From JAENVU01 sp963801105 (lineage in GTDB: Bacteria > Actinomycetota > Acidimicrobiia > IMCC26256 > JAENVU01), in NCBI GenBank assembly GCA_963801105.1, contig CAWDDH010000003.1, positions 3,348,001 to 3,412,000 on the forward strand: DNA of 64,000 nucleotides. Direction: 5' to 3'. A program made the position numbers and the translations under genes. Positions 17,089-26,196 of this stretch are shown in pieces. A model generated the notes under the pieces. It was given only the letters and a program-made list of their open reading frames with translations, had not been told where the DNA came from and did not search any database. Numbering within the stretch: position 1 is the first letter of the stretch; each line of letters begins with the position of its first letter.

Positions 17089-18851
17089 GAAGAGATCAAG
17101 CGTACCAACTGCATCGCCGCACCTTCGCCGCTCGCCCACCCGGCGTGGGCGGCATTTCTCAGCGGATCGAGCAACCGCGTGATCTCCGCGGCCCGTTCGT
17201 CGCCGTCGGCCAGGAGCCGCTGTCGCAATCGTTGGGCCGCCGGACCCACGATGTTCACCACCAGTCGGGCCCGCACCGTCTCCGGCTCGTCGTCCTCGAT
17301 CGGTTCCTCGACCGCGAGACGCTCGAGCAGCGCCCGCGCCGGCCCCTCGGCGCCGTCGATCGCCTCGGGCACCGATTCGGCCGACCACAGGTGCTCGAAC
17401 GCCTCCCGGGCCACGGGATCGGCGAACAGCGACGCGTCGATCCAGTCCACCACGAGTTCGCCGCGATGGATCGCCCACCGCAACGCGTCCTCCTCGCGCC
17501 GGTCCACTCGCACCGGGGCGCGCCGGACGGGCTCCTCCGCGCCGGCGTCATCACCCGCACGACGGGGCGGGGGGCGGCGAGCGACCGCGTCCTTGACCGC
17601 CCGGTGGTCGAACCCGGTGCGCCCCGCGACCATCTGCACATACTGCTCACGGACGAGCTCGTTGGGGATCTCCCGCAGCACCGGTACCGCGAGGTCCACG
17701 GCCCGCGCCTTGCCCTCCGGCGTGCTCAGGTCCGCGGCGCCGAGAACCCGATCGAGCTTGAACTGCGCGAATCGGGGCGCGTGCTCGACCGCCTCGAGCA
17801 ACGCGCCGGGATCCTCCCGCCAGAGGTCGCCAGGATCCCGACCGGCCGGGAGCGGCGCGACCTTGACCTCGATGTCGAAGCGCTGCTCCCACTGGTACCA
17901 CTTCTCCGCCGCGTTCTGGCCCGCGGCGTCGGCGTCGTAGGCGAGCACCACATGACGGGTAAAGCTCTTGAGGATCTGCACGTGGTCGTCGGCGAGCGCG
18001 GTACCGCACGTCGCGACCGCATTCGGCACCCCGGCGAGGGCGAAGCCCATGACGTCGGTGTAGCCCTCGCAGATCACGACCTCGTCGCGCGCGCCGATCT
18101 CGGCCTTGGCCCAGTTCAGCCCGTAGAGCAGACGGCTCTTGTGGTACAGCGGCGTCTCCGCGGTGTTCTTGTACTTCGGGCCGTCGTCGGCGAGCGTACG
18201 CCCGCCGAACCCGACGGGCTTGCCGGCCCGGTCGAAGATCGGGAACATCAGCCGCGAGCGGAAGAAGTCCTGCGCCTTCTGGGCGCGGTTCACGAACGCG
18301 AGCCCCGCGGCGACGATGTCGTCGCGGCTGAACTTCAAGGTGTAGAGATGTCGCGCGAGCGCGTCGAACGAATCGGGCGACCACCCGAGTTGGAACCGGC
18401 GCGCCGCGTCACCGTCGAACCCACGACTGCGCAGGTAGCCGCGCGCGTGGCCGCCCGCGGGGTCCTCCAGGAGCAGCCGGTGGTAGTACTCGACCGCCGC
18501 GCCGACGACCTCGTGCAGTCGCTCGCGCCTGCGGCGGTCCTGGGTGGCCCCGACGGTGTCGTACCGCAGCGTGATGCCGGCCTTGACCGCGAGGCGCTCG
18601 ACCGCCTCGGCGAAGTCGAGCCCTTCGATCTTGCGGATGAACGTGATGGCGTCGCCGCTCTCCTGACAGCCGAAGCAGTAGTAGAAGCCGAGCTGCGGGT
18701 TGACCGAGAAGCTCGCGGTCTTCTCGCCGTGGAAGGGGCACAGCCCCACGAATCGTCCACCGGCCCGTTTGAGCGCGACGTGCTCGCCGATCAAGGCGAC
18801 GATGTCGGTGGTCTCCCGGACCCGCGCGACGTCCTCGTCCAGAATCCCCAT
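17079..18851 (-). CDS. dnaG: DNA primase DnaG
   Basis: The 590-residue primase lays down RNA primers at replication forks. The N-terminal zinc ribbon reads CPFHGEKTASFSVN...FYYCFGC at about residues 38-63, a Cys-His-Cys-Cys site. The catalytic core has YLRSRGFDGDAARRFQLGW. The TOPRIM domain shows VVICEGYTDVMGF and VVLAYDADAAGQ, with the metal-binding Glu and DxD. The C-terminal helicase-binding region follows (about 450-590). Length is usual for Actinobacteria. It sits between dgt upstream and rpoD downstream, overlapping rpoD by 10 nt. Confidence 0.96.
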   Translation of the reverse strand: MGILDEDVARVRETTDIVALIGEHVALKRAGGRFVGLCPFHGEKTASFSVNPQLGFYYCFGCQESGDAITFIRKIEGLDFAEAVERLAVKAGITLRYDTVGATQDRRRRERLHEVVGAAVEYYHRLLLEDPAGGHARGYLRSRGFDGDAARRFQLGWSPDSFDALARHLYTLKFSRDDIVAAGLAFVNRAQKAQDFFRSRLMFPIFDRAGKPVGFGGRTLADDGPKYKNTAETPLYHKSRLLYGLNWAKAEIGARDEVVICEGYTDVMGFALAGVPNAVATCGTALADDHVQILKSFTRHVVLAYDADAAGQNAAEKWYQWEQRFDIEVKVAPLPAGRDPGDLWREDPGALLEAVEHAPRFAQFKLDRVLGAADLSTPEGKARAVDLAVPVLREIPNELVREQYVQMVAGRTGFDHRAVKDAVARRPPPRRAGDDAGAEEPVRRAPVRVDRREEDALRWAIHRGELVVDWIDASLFADPVAREAFEHLWSAESVPEAIDGAEGPARALLERLAVEEPIEDDEPETVRARLVVNIVGPAAQRLRQRLLADGDERAAEITRLLDPLRNAAHAGWASGEGAAMQLVRLISSWN

Positions 18852-18902
18852 GGACTCAGGGTACGGCGTCGCCCACCGATGCGCCGGAGCGATGGCGGTC
18901 GG

Positions 18903-20072
18903 TCACCGACCGGTGTCGAGCCCGGCCGGGAGCCCGGCGGGATCCCATCCGAGGTGCGCGCGTGCCTGGGCGAAGGCGAAGCGATCCGTCATGCCCGCGA
19001 CGTAGGTCACCGCTTCGCGGAGCGCTTCGGGTGAGCCGGCCCGCGCCCGGTCGAAGCCGTGCCCGACCGCCGGGCCCGTGGCCGCGGCGACCTCGCGCTC
19101 GGGCAGGGCGTGGGGCCGGTCGGCGTAGAACTCCACCAGCGCCCGCAGCACCCGCACGACGACGTCGCCCTGGGCCACCGACGCGGGTCGCATGTAGATC
19201 TGCTCGTAGTTGAAGGTCCGGAACGCGCCCAGCGCCTCCGCCAGCCGCGCGGAGAGCCCCACCTCGCTGTGGTCGAGCGTGGTGGCGACGACCCCTGAGA
19301 TCAGCGCATCGAGCTGGCGGCTCCGGCGGTCCCCGCATTGCTCCCGAACGATCTCGGGCAGCATCGCGGGCGCCACGATCCCCGCCCGGACCGCGTCCTC
19401 GAAGTCGTGGCAGACGTAGGCGATCCGATCCGCCCACGCTACGACCTCGCCCTCGGGCGTCGACGGCGCGGGGCGGGACCAGGAATGGTTGCGGATCCCG
19501 TCGAGCGTCTCGGCGCAGAGGTTCAGCGGCTCGAGCACGACATCGGCCCCCCAGACCGCGTGGTCGTAGCCGCCGGCGACGAAGGGCGTGAACGCGTCCT
19601 CGCTCGCGTGCCCGAACGGGCCGTGGCCGCAGTCGTGACCGAGCGCGATCGCCTCGGTCAGCGCCACATTGAGCCGGCAGGCACGCGCGATGCCCGTGGC
19701 GACCTGGGCGACTTCGAGCGCGTGCGTGAGGCGGGTGCGCTGATGGTCCTCCGGGAAGATGAAGACCTGGGTCTTGCCGGCGAGGCGCCGGAACGCCGAC
19801 GTTCCGTGGAGGATCCGGTCCCGGTCACGCTCGAAGCACGTCCGCCAGGCGTCGGGGTCCTCGTCCCGCGCGCGATGGCCGCCCCCCCGGGCCCGGGTGG
19901 CCCCGGGGGCGAGGAGGGTGTCCTCGGACTCCTCGCGGTCCGGCCGCGTGAAGCCCTCCACCGCGCCAAGCTTGGCGGTGGCGTCCACGTGCGCCCGCCG
20001 GACCGGTCCGTCGCCGTGACCGGTCATCGTCGCGGCCCAGCGCCGTTCCCGCTCGGTCCGTTCCTCGCTCAC
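18903..20072 (-). CDS. dgt: Deoxyguanosinetriphosphate triphosphohydrolase-like HD protein
   Basis: The 389-residue protein is an HD-domain dNTP triphosphohydrolase that cleaves dNTPs to nucleoside and tripolyphosphate. The conserved arginine stretch SAFRRLAGKTQVF is followed by the metal-binding HD signature: TRLTHALEVAQ, then ALGHDCGHGPFGHASE, then a later WADRIAYVCHDFED with the final Asp. The N-terminal 75 residues are variable and low complexity, so the true start is uncertain (GTG 20072 is used; a later ATG in MTGHGDGP is possible). In Actinobacteria this gene commonly precedes dnaG, as here with a 51-bp gap. Confidence 0.92.
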   Translation of the reverse strand: MSEERTERERRWAATMTGHGDGPVRRAHVDATAKLGAVEGFTRPDREESEDTLLAPGATRARGGGHRARDEDPDAWRTCFERDRDRILHGTSAFRRLAGKTQVFIFPEDHQRTRLTHALEVAQVATGIARACRLNVALTEAIALGHDCGHGPFGHASEDAFTPFVAGGYDHAVWGADVVLEPLNLCAETLDGIRNHSWSRPAPSTPEGEVVAWADRIAYVCHDFEDAVRAGIVAPAMLPEIVREQCGDRRSRQLDALISGVVATTLDHSEVGLSARLAEALGAFRTFNYEQIYMRPASVAQGDVVVRVLRALVEFYADRPHALPEREVAAATGPAVGHGFDRARAGSPEALREAVTYVAGMTDRFAFAQARAHLGWDPAGLPAGLDTGR

Positions 20073-20115
20073 GCGACGACCCTACCCACGGGGTGTGACA
20101 CCACCGGGCACCCGA

Positions 20116-20976
20116 TCACGGAGCCGTCGCCACCAGTCTCCGCAGGACCTCCGGGCGCCGGGTCAGGGCGATGAGGTGGTCTTCTCCGGGGCCGCGGACC
20201 AACTCGGCGTCGGGCAGCCGGTGCTGGAGCACCTCGCCCCACACCGGGGGCACCAGACGGTCCCGGTCACCCTGCCAGAGCGTGACCGGGCCCCCGACGT
20301 CCTCGGGGGTGAACCCCCAGGGCGCCGCGTAGGCGCGGTAGTCGTCGGCCTGCCCCTCGGGATCCCGGAGTGCCTCGGCCATGGTGCGACCCATCCAGTC
20401 CCCCGTCGCCAGCAGCGCGGCCCGTTCGGCCTCCGGGAGTCCCGCGGCCGCGCGCCGGGTCGCCCGGTCCGGATGGCGGCGAGCCGCGCGGCCGAGTCCG
20501 GCGAACACCGCGCGCGCGACCGGCGGGGTCCGCGTCGAGAGCAGCACCAGCGTCCGGTCGAGCCACGAGAGGTCCCGCCGCCGGGCCGGGTCGTCCACCG
20601 GGACACACCCCGCGATCACCCCCGTGTGCGTGACGCGCGCGCCGAGCCGAGCTGCGACCCCGAGGGCGTACTGGCCGCCGGCCGACCACCCCATCACCGC
20701 GCAGCGGCCGATTCCGAGGGTGTCGAGCAGTTCCTCGGCGTCGGCGGCCCAGTCGGCGGTGTTCGAGCCCGGATGGCGGTCCGAGCGTCCGACACCGGGA
20801 CGGTCGGGCGAGACGATCCGCACGCCGAGCTCGCGTGCCACGGCGTCCGCGGGCTCGACGTCCATCCGGCAGAGGAGCCCGCCATGACAGTTCAGGACGG
20901 GGAACCCGCTCGGGTCCCCGTAGATCTCGTAGGCGATGCTCCGTCCGTCGCGCAGGCGGACGGACGCGACGCTCAC
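20116..20976 (-). CDS. Alpha/beta hydrolase
   Basis: The 286-residue enzyme has the alpha/beta hydrolase plan: an N-terminal strand pair with VLNCHGGLLCR (oxyanion HG), a SPDRPGVGRSD segment, the nucleophile elbow GWSAGG (Ser of G-x-S-x-G), the acid strand VTLWQGDRDRLVP, and a final catalytic His in GPGEDHLIA. Substrate is not predictable; related proteins are esterases or epoxide/haloalkane hydrolases. The GTG at 20976 overlaps the ppdK stop (GTGA), which argues for coupled translation with pyruvate phosphate dikinase and supports this start over earlier in-frame codons. Confidence 0.87.
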   Translation of the reverse strand: MSVASVRLRDGRSIAYEIYGDPSGFPVLNCHGGLLCRMDVEPADAVARELGVRIVSPDRPGVGRSDRHPGSNTADWAADAEELLDTLGIGRCAVMGWSAGGQYALGVAARLGARVTHTGVIAGCVPVDDPARRRDLSWLDRTLVLLSTRTPPVARAVFAGLGRAARRHPDRATRRAAAGLPEAERAALLATGDWMGRTMAEALRDPEGQADDYRAYAAPWGFTPEDVGGPVTLWQGDRDRLVPPVWGEVLQHRLPDAELVRGPGEDHLIALTRRPEVLRRLVATAP

Positions 20977-23651
20977 GCCGTCGTGCCCGGACCCGTGGAC
21001 TCGAGGGCCGCATGCGCCGCCGCGAGACGGGCCAGCGGCACGCGGTACGGCGAGCACGACACATAGTCGAGTCCGACGTCGTGGCAGAAGTGCACCGACG
21101 CCGGGTCGCCGCCGTGCTCACCGCAGATGCCGAGCTTGAGGTCGGGACGGACCTCCCGACCACGGGCCTTGGCCCACTCCACGAGCTTGCCGACGCCGGC
21201 GCGGTCGAGCTGCTCGAACGGACTCACCTTCAGGAGGCCCTGCTCGAGGTACGCCGGCATCATCCGGCCCTCCACGTCGTCGCGCGAGAAGCCGAAGGTC
21301 ATCTGCGTGAGGTCGTTGGTGCCGAAGGAGAAGAACTCCGCCGTGGCCGCGATCTCGTCCGCGACGATCGCGGCCCGCGGGGTCTCGATCATGGTGCCGA
21401 CGAGGTAGTCGATGCGGGTGCCCGTCCGGGCGAAGACCTTCTCGGCCTCCTCGCGGACCCAGCCGTCGAGCAGGTCCATCTCGGTCTTGGCGACGGTGAG
21501 GGGGATCATGATCTCGACCTGCGGATCGCCCCCCGCCTCCTTGCGGGCCACGGCCGCCTCGATCAACGCTCGCACCTGCATCCGGTACAGGCCGGGCTTG
21601 AGGATCCCGAGCCGGCAACCGCGCGTGCCGAGCATCGGGTTCGACTCCTCCCAGACCCGGAGCGCGTGCATGAGGACGTCGGCCTCCGGATCGCTCACCC
21701 CGTTGATGAACGCGTCGACCTGGCGGCCGAGCACCTCGCTGTGGCGGGGCAGGAACTCATGCAGCGGCGGGTCCAGCAGTCGCACGGTCACCGGGAGACC
21801 GTCCATCGCCTCGAGGATCCCGACGAAGTCGGTCCGCTGCTGCACGAGCAGCGCCTCGAGCGCGACGCCCTCGCTCTCCTCGTCGTCGGCGAGGATCATC
21901 GCCTGCACGATCGGCAGGCGGTCGCCGAGGAACATGTGCTCGGTCCGGCACAGTCCGATCCCCTCCGCCCCGAACTCGCGGGCCTTGCCCGCGTCCTCGG
22001 GGAGGTCGGCGTTGGTACGCACCTTCAGCGTGCGGTACTCGTCCGCCCAGCCGAGCACGACGCCGAACGGACCGGTCGGCTCGGGGGTGACCACGGCGAC
22101 CTCACCGACGACGACCTCGCCGGTGCTGCCGTTGATGGAGATGATCTCGCTCTCGCGCACGGTCGTGGTGAGCGACGTGATCGTGCCGCCCACCTCGCGG
22201 TCGGCGGTGACCGAGAACTCCTTGCGGGCGAGGTCGATGTCGAGCATCTCGGCGCCGCAGATCGCGGGCGTGCCCATCCCGCGGGCGACGACCGCGGCGT
22301 GCGAGACGAGCCCGCCACGCGACGTGAGGATGCCCTCGGCCGCGATCATCCCGTGGAGGTCCTCCGGCGAGGTCTCCGGACGCACCAGGATCACGCGCTC
22401 ACCCGCGAGACTCGCGGCCTCGGCGTCGTCGGCGGTGAAGTACACCTTGCCCACCGCAGCACCGGGAGACGCGTTCAGGCCCTTCGCGAGCACGTCGTAG
22501 GACGCGGCCGGGTCGAACTGCGGGTGGAGCAGCTGGTCGAGCTGCTGGGGCTGGACGCGCAGCACCGCCTCGCGCTTGTCGATGAGGCCTTCCTCCTCCA
22601 TCTCGACGGCCATGCGCAGCGCGGCGACCGCGGTGCGCTTGCCGACGCGCGTCTGGAGGATGAAGAGGCGACCCTGCTCGATGGTGAACTCGATGTCGCA
22701 CATGTCGTGGTAGTGGCCCTCGAGCCGGTCCATCACCGCGATCAGCTCGCGGTGACACTCGGGGAACTCGTTGCCCATCTGGTCGAGCGGCTCGGTGATG
22801 CGGATGCCCGCCACGACATCCTCGCCCTGGGCGTTGGCGAGATAGTCGCCGTAGGCCTTGTTCTCCCCCGTCGACGGGTTGCGCGTGAACGCGACACCGG
22901 TACCGCTGTCGTCGCCCTTGTTGCCGAAGACCATCGTCTGCACGTTGACCGCGGTCCCGAGATCGTCGGGGATCCGCTCCATGCGCCGGTAGTCACGCGC
23001 CCGGCGGCCGTTCCAGGACTTGAACACCGCCTCGATCGCGTACGCGAGCTGCTCGAGCGGATCGTCCGGGAAGTCGACCCCGGCGACCTTGGCAACGATG
23101 TCCTTGAACGTGGTGACGAGGCCCCGGAGGTCCTCGGCGGTGAGCGCGGTGTCGACCGCCACACCCCGATCCTCCATGAGGTCCTGGAGCGCCTCCTCGA
23201 AGTCCTCGCCGGGGACGTCGAGCACGATCTTGCCGAACATCTGCACGAACCGGCGGTAGGAGTCGTACGCGAAGCGCTCGTTGTCGGTCTGGCGCGCGAG
23301 ACCCTGCACCGACTCGTCGTTCAGCCCGAGGTTGAGGACGGTGTCCATCATGCCCGGCATCGAGAACGGCGCGCCCGACCGCACCGAGACCAGCAGCGGG
23401 TCCGTGCCGTCGCCGAGGCGCTTGCCCATGTCGGCCTCGAGCGCGACCCGGGCCGCGGCGACCTCGTCCATCAGGCCCTCGGGCAGCGTGTCCTCGGCCG
23501 CCATGTACGCCTTGCACGCGTCCGTGGAGATGGTGAACCCCGGCGGGACCGGCAGGCCGAGGTTGGTCATCTCGGCCAGGTTCGCCCCCTTGCCCCCGAG
23601 CAGGTACTTCTGCTCCTTGGAGCCCTCACGGAAGGCGTAGACGTACTTCAT
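20973..23651 (-). CDS. ppdK: Pyruvate, phosphate dikinase
   Basis: The 892-residue enzyme interconverts pyruvate, ATP and Pi with PEP, AMP and PPi. The N-terminal nucleotide-binding domain starts KYLLGGKGANLAEM and contains QTMVFGNKGDDSGTGVAFTR. The central domain holds the phosphorylated His in SRGGLVSHAAVVARGMGTPA. The C-terminal TIM barrel contains EGIGLCRTEHMF and the catalytic-site Cys region CGEHGGDPASV. Length is standard for bacterial PPDK. With the adjacent hydrolase it forms a coupled pair. No PPDK regulatory protein gene is seen nearby. Confidence 0.97.
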   Translation of the reverse strand: MKYVYAFREGSKEQKYLLGGKGANLAEMTNLGLPVPPGFTISTDACKAYMAAEDTLPEGLMDEVAAARVALEADMGKRLGDGTDPLLVSVRSGAPFSMPGMMDTVLNLGLNDESVQGLARQTDNERFAYDSYRRFVQMFGKIVLDVPGEDFEEALQDLMEDRGVAVDTALTAEDLRGLVTTFKDIVAKVAGVDFPDDPLEQLAYAIEAVFKSWNGRRARDYRRMERIPDDLGTAVNVQTMVFGNKGDDSGTGVAFTRNPSTGENKAYGDYLANAQGEDVVAGIRITEPLDQMGNEFPECHRELIAVMDRLEGHYHDMCDIEFTIEQGRLFILQTRVGKRTAVAALRMAVEMEEEGLIDKREAVLRVQPQQLDQLLHPQFDPAASYDVLAKGLNASPGAAVGKVYFTADDAEAASLAGERVILVRPETSPEDLHGMIAAEGILTSRGGLVSHAAVVARGMGTPAICGAEMLDIDLARKEFSVTADREVGGTITSLTTTVRESEIISINGSTGEVVVGEVAVVTPEPTGPFGVVLGWADEYRTLKVRTNADLPEDAGKAREFGAEGIGLCRTEHMFLGDRLPIVQAMILADDEESEGVALEALLVQQRTDFVGILEAMDGLPVTVRLLDPPLHEFLPRHSEVLGRQVDAFINGVSDPEADVLMHALRVWEESNPMLGTRGCRLGILKPGLYRMQVRALIEAAVARKEAGGDPQVEIMIPLTVAKTEMDLLDGWVREEAEKVFARTGTRIDYLVGTMIETPRAAIVADEIAATAEFFSFGTNDLTQMTFGFSRDDVEGRMMPAYLEQGLLKVSPFEQLDRAGVGKLVEWAKARGREVRPDLKLGICGEHGGDPASVHFCHDVGLDYVSCSPYRVPLARLAAAHAALESTGPGTTA

Positions 23652-23749
23652 GCGTGTTCCGATCCTTTGATCTCGACGGGTCGTGCGCAGCGTATGCGAA
23701 GGCTCCCGAGGGCTCAGCGGTTGTTGGCCGGCGGACGTTCAGCTCCCGA

Positions 23750-24769
23750 TCAGCCGTCGGCGACGACGATCGTCTTGGCCATCTTGTCGTGGACGCCCTG
23801 GTGGTTCCGGTCCCGCAGGTTCCAGAGGACCGCGCCGAGCCCGAGCAGGAACGCGAGCGGCCCGAGCACGCCCTGGAGGCCGACCGCGATCACGATCGGG
23901 ACAGCGAAGTGCGCGAACGATCCGCCCCAACCCGCCGGCGAGCCGTCGACCCGCACCAGCCGGATGTGCTGGAGCCGCTTCCCGAGCGTCTGCCCGGTCA
24001 TCGCGCTCATCGGCACCGTGTAGGCGAGGCAGAGCAGGACGATCACCCCGATCATGACCAGGTAGGGGCCCTGCAGCTTCTTCTGCTCCGCGGTCACCTT
24101 CTTCTGGTACCCGTCCGAACGGGCCTTGGCGCGCTTCGCGTCGGCTGCCGCGGCATCCGCCTTCGCCTGCTGCGCTTCGATCTTCGCCTGATCGGGGTTC
24201 TTGCTCGTCTTCTCCTGCTTGATCGCGGCGTCGGCCGCCTTCTGCGCGTCGTTCGCCTTCGACTCGGCCTTGTCGGCCTTGTCCACGATCTTCACGTAGC
24301 GCGAGATGTTGTCGGTCTCGGTCGGGTACTGGTTCTTGATGACCGCGACGCCGGCGAAGTTCGTGGCGATGAAGATCACGATCAACACGACGATGTCGGT
24401 GAGCAGTGCCATGTTGCGCGCACGGGGCTCCGCGAAGCGCATCCCCTCGGGGAGCACGAGCGTGGGCTCGAGCGGCGGTCGTGCCGGCGGGCGGCTCTTC
24501 GCACCGGCCGCGCTGCGCGCGGCGCGCGAGCGTGGCGGCGGTGGCGCGGCGACGCCATCCTCGTTCTCCTCGGCGTCGCCGAGCCAGCCCTCGGCGCGCG
24601 CCTCGTCGTAGCGGCCGCGCTGGACCGGGTCCGAGAGCACGTTCCAGGCCTTGTTGAGCTTCGCCCGCGCACTCTGGTCGGCACCCTCGAGCTGCTCTCG
24701 GTACGCGGCGCGGATGTCGTCCTTGCCGGCGTCCGCGTCGACACCCAGTAGCTCGTAGTAGTCGGTCAT
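23750..24769 (-). CDS. Degenerate J-domain / coiled-coil / RDD membrane protein
   Basis: The 339-residue protein opens MTDYYELLGVDADAGKDDIR and continues AAYREQLEGADQS...LNKAWNVLSDPVQRGRYD, which is the J-domain framework. The HPD tripeptide needed to stimulate DnaK is absent; the loop reads EGADQS (about 28-33). A Pro/Ala linker leads to a membrane helix, then a long Lys/Ala coiled coil outside or between helices (about 160-240). An RDD-like domain follows, with further helices and TGQTLGKRLQHIRLVRVDG (about 265-285). A GAGGGGACGAG ribosome site precedes the ATG. The fusion suggests a membrane scaffold rather than a true co-chaperone. Function is unknown. Confidence 0.8.
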   Translation of the reverse strand: MTDYYELLGVDADAGKDDIRAAYREQLEGADQSARAKLNKAWNVLSDPVQRGRYDEARAEGWLGDAEENEDGVAAPPPPRSRAARSAAGAKSRPPARPPLEPTLVLPEGMRFAEPRARNMALLTDIVVLIVIFIATNFAGVAVIKNQYPTETDNISRYVKIVDKADKAESKANDAQKAADAAIKQEKTSKNPDQAKIEAQQAKADAAAADAKRAKARSDGYQKKVTAEQKKLQGPYLVMIGVIVLLCLAYTVPMSAMTGQTLGKRLQHIRLVRVDGSPAGWGGSFAHFAVPIVIAVGLQGVLGPLAFLLGLGAVLWNLRDRNHQGVHDKMAKTIVVADG

Positions 24770-24812
24770 CTCGTCCCCTCGGGCCCTGCAGGCCGGGGCG
24801 GTCGGGCCCCGT

Positions 24813-26141
24813 TCACCGCACCCCTCGATCGCGGATCGCGTCGGGCAACCGGTCGAGACCGACGCGCTCCTGGGTCATGGTGTCGCGGTCACGGATCGTG
24901 ACCGCGTGGTCGTCGAGCGTGTCGAAGTCGATCGTGACGCACAGCGGCGTTCCGATCTCGTCCTGACGGCGGTACCGGCGACCGATGGACCCCGCCGCGT
25001 CCACGTCGATCATCCAGTGGCGCCGGAGATCGGCGGCCACCGTCGTCGTCACCTCGACGAGGTCGTCCTTCTTCGACAGCGGCAGCACCGCCACCTTGAT
25101 CGGCGCGAGCCGAGGATCGAACCGCAGGACCGTCCGCTTCTCGACCTTGCCCTCGGCGGTCGGGGCCTCCTCCTCGTGGTACGCCGAGAGCAACACCGCG
25201 AGGGTGGTGCGGTCGACGCCACCGGAGGGCTCGATCACGTACGGCACGTAGCGCTCGTTGGATTCCTGGTCGAAGTAGGAGAGGTCCTGGCCCGACCACT
25301 CCGCGTGCTGCTTGAGGTCGAAGTCGGTGCGATTCGCGATTCCCTCGAGCTCACCCCACCCCCACGGGTACTTGAACTCCACGTCGGCGGTCCCGGCGCT
25401 GTAGTGGGACAGCTCGTCGGGGTCGTGGGAGCGCAGCCGGAGCATCTCGGCAGGCACGCCGATGTCGACGTACCACGCGAGGCGCGTCTCGCACCAGTAC
25501 TCGAACCACTTCGGCGCCTCAGCCGGCGGCACGAAGAACTCCATCTCCATCTGCTCGAACTCACGCGTGCGGAAGATGAAGTTCCCGGGCGTGATCTCGT
25601 TCCGGAACGACTTGCCGATCTGCGCGATGCCGAACGGTGGCTTCTTGCGGCTCGTCGTCTGCACGTTGGCGAAGTTGACGAAGATCCCTTGCGCCGTCTC
25701 GGGCCGCAGGTACGCCGCGGCGGCGTCGTCCTCCACCGGACCCACGTGGGTCTTGAACATCAGGTTGAAGTTGCGCGCCTCGGTGAACGAGTCCTTCACC
25801 CCGCAGTTCGGGCAGGCACCGGACTCGGGAAGCTGGTCGGCGCGAAAGCGCTCCTTGCAGTTCCGGCAGTCCACGAGCGGATCCGTGAAGGTCGCGAGGT
25901 GCCCGCTGGCCTCCCACACCTTCGGAGCCATGAGGATCGCCGCGTCGAGCCCGACGACGTCGTCGCGCTCCTGGACCATCGCGCGCCACCAGGCTTCCTT
26001 GACGTTCCGCTTGAGCAGGACACCGAGCGGCCCGTAGTCCCAGGTGGATCGGAACCCGCCGTAGATCTCGCTGGACGGGAAGACGAGCCCCCGGCGCTTG
26101 GCGAGATTGACGACGCGATCCATCAAGTCGGATTTGGCCAT
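24813..26141 (-). CDS. glyS: Glycyl-tRNA synthetase (dimeric, class II)
   Basis: The 442-residue protein is the alpha2-type GlyRS that charges tRNA-Gly. It begins with RRGLVFPSSEIYGG and WDYGPLGVLLKRN. A zinc-like cluster is present (DCRNCKERF...GACPNCG). The class II motif 2 region reads QIGKSFRNEITPGNFIFR, with REFEQMEMEFF after it, and motif 3 lies near DRTTLAVLLSAY. Length fits bacterial GlyQS-type single-chain enzymes. It is followed downstream by the J-like/RDD gene and preceded by recO with a 55-bp gap. No T-box leader is visible in that gap. Confidence 0.96.
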   Translation of the reverse strand: MAKSDLMDRVVNLAKRRGLVFPSSEIYGGFRSTWDYGPLGVLLKRNVKEAWWRAMVQERDDVVGLDAAILMAPKVWEASGHLATFTDPLVDCRNCKERFRADQLPESGACPNCGVKDSFTEARNFNLMFKTHVGPVEDDAAAAYLRPETAQGIFVNFANVQTTSRKKPPFGIAQIGKSFRNEITPGNFIFRTREFEQMEMEFFVPPAEAPKWFEYWCETRLAWYVDIGVPAEMLRLRSHDPDELSHYSAGTADVEFKYPWGWGELEGIANRTDFDLKQHAEWSGQDLSYFDQESNERYVPYVIEPSGGVDRTTLAVLLSAYHEEEAPTAEGKVEKRTVLRFDPRLAPIKVAVLPLSKKDDLVEVTTTVAADLRRHWMIDVDAAGSIGRRYRRQDEIGTPLCVTIDFDTLDDHAVTIRDRDTMTQERVGLDRLPDAIRDRGVR

Positions 26142-26196
26142 GAGGTCAGCAGGCTAGGTGAATCGACCCCCCGCCCGGGAGTCGAAAACCCGCTGC

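Noticed and set aside
20835..24023. A very long open frame on the plus strand (over 1000 codons), and similar long frames at 8001-9935, 10051-12009, 28764-30752, 30756-32363 and 33352-36285
   Set aside because: They are antisense or out-of-frame shadows of confirmed genes (ppdK, GGDEF, sulfatase, oxidase and others). High GC makes stop codons rare, and their translations are Arg/His/Asp-rich with no recognisable domains.
26142..26196. tRNA-like GGGAGTCGAAAACCCGC pattern between recO and glyS
   Set aside because: Only a T-arm-like hairpin could be drawn; there is no acceptor, D-arm or anticodon arm.
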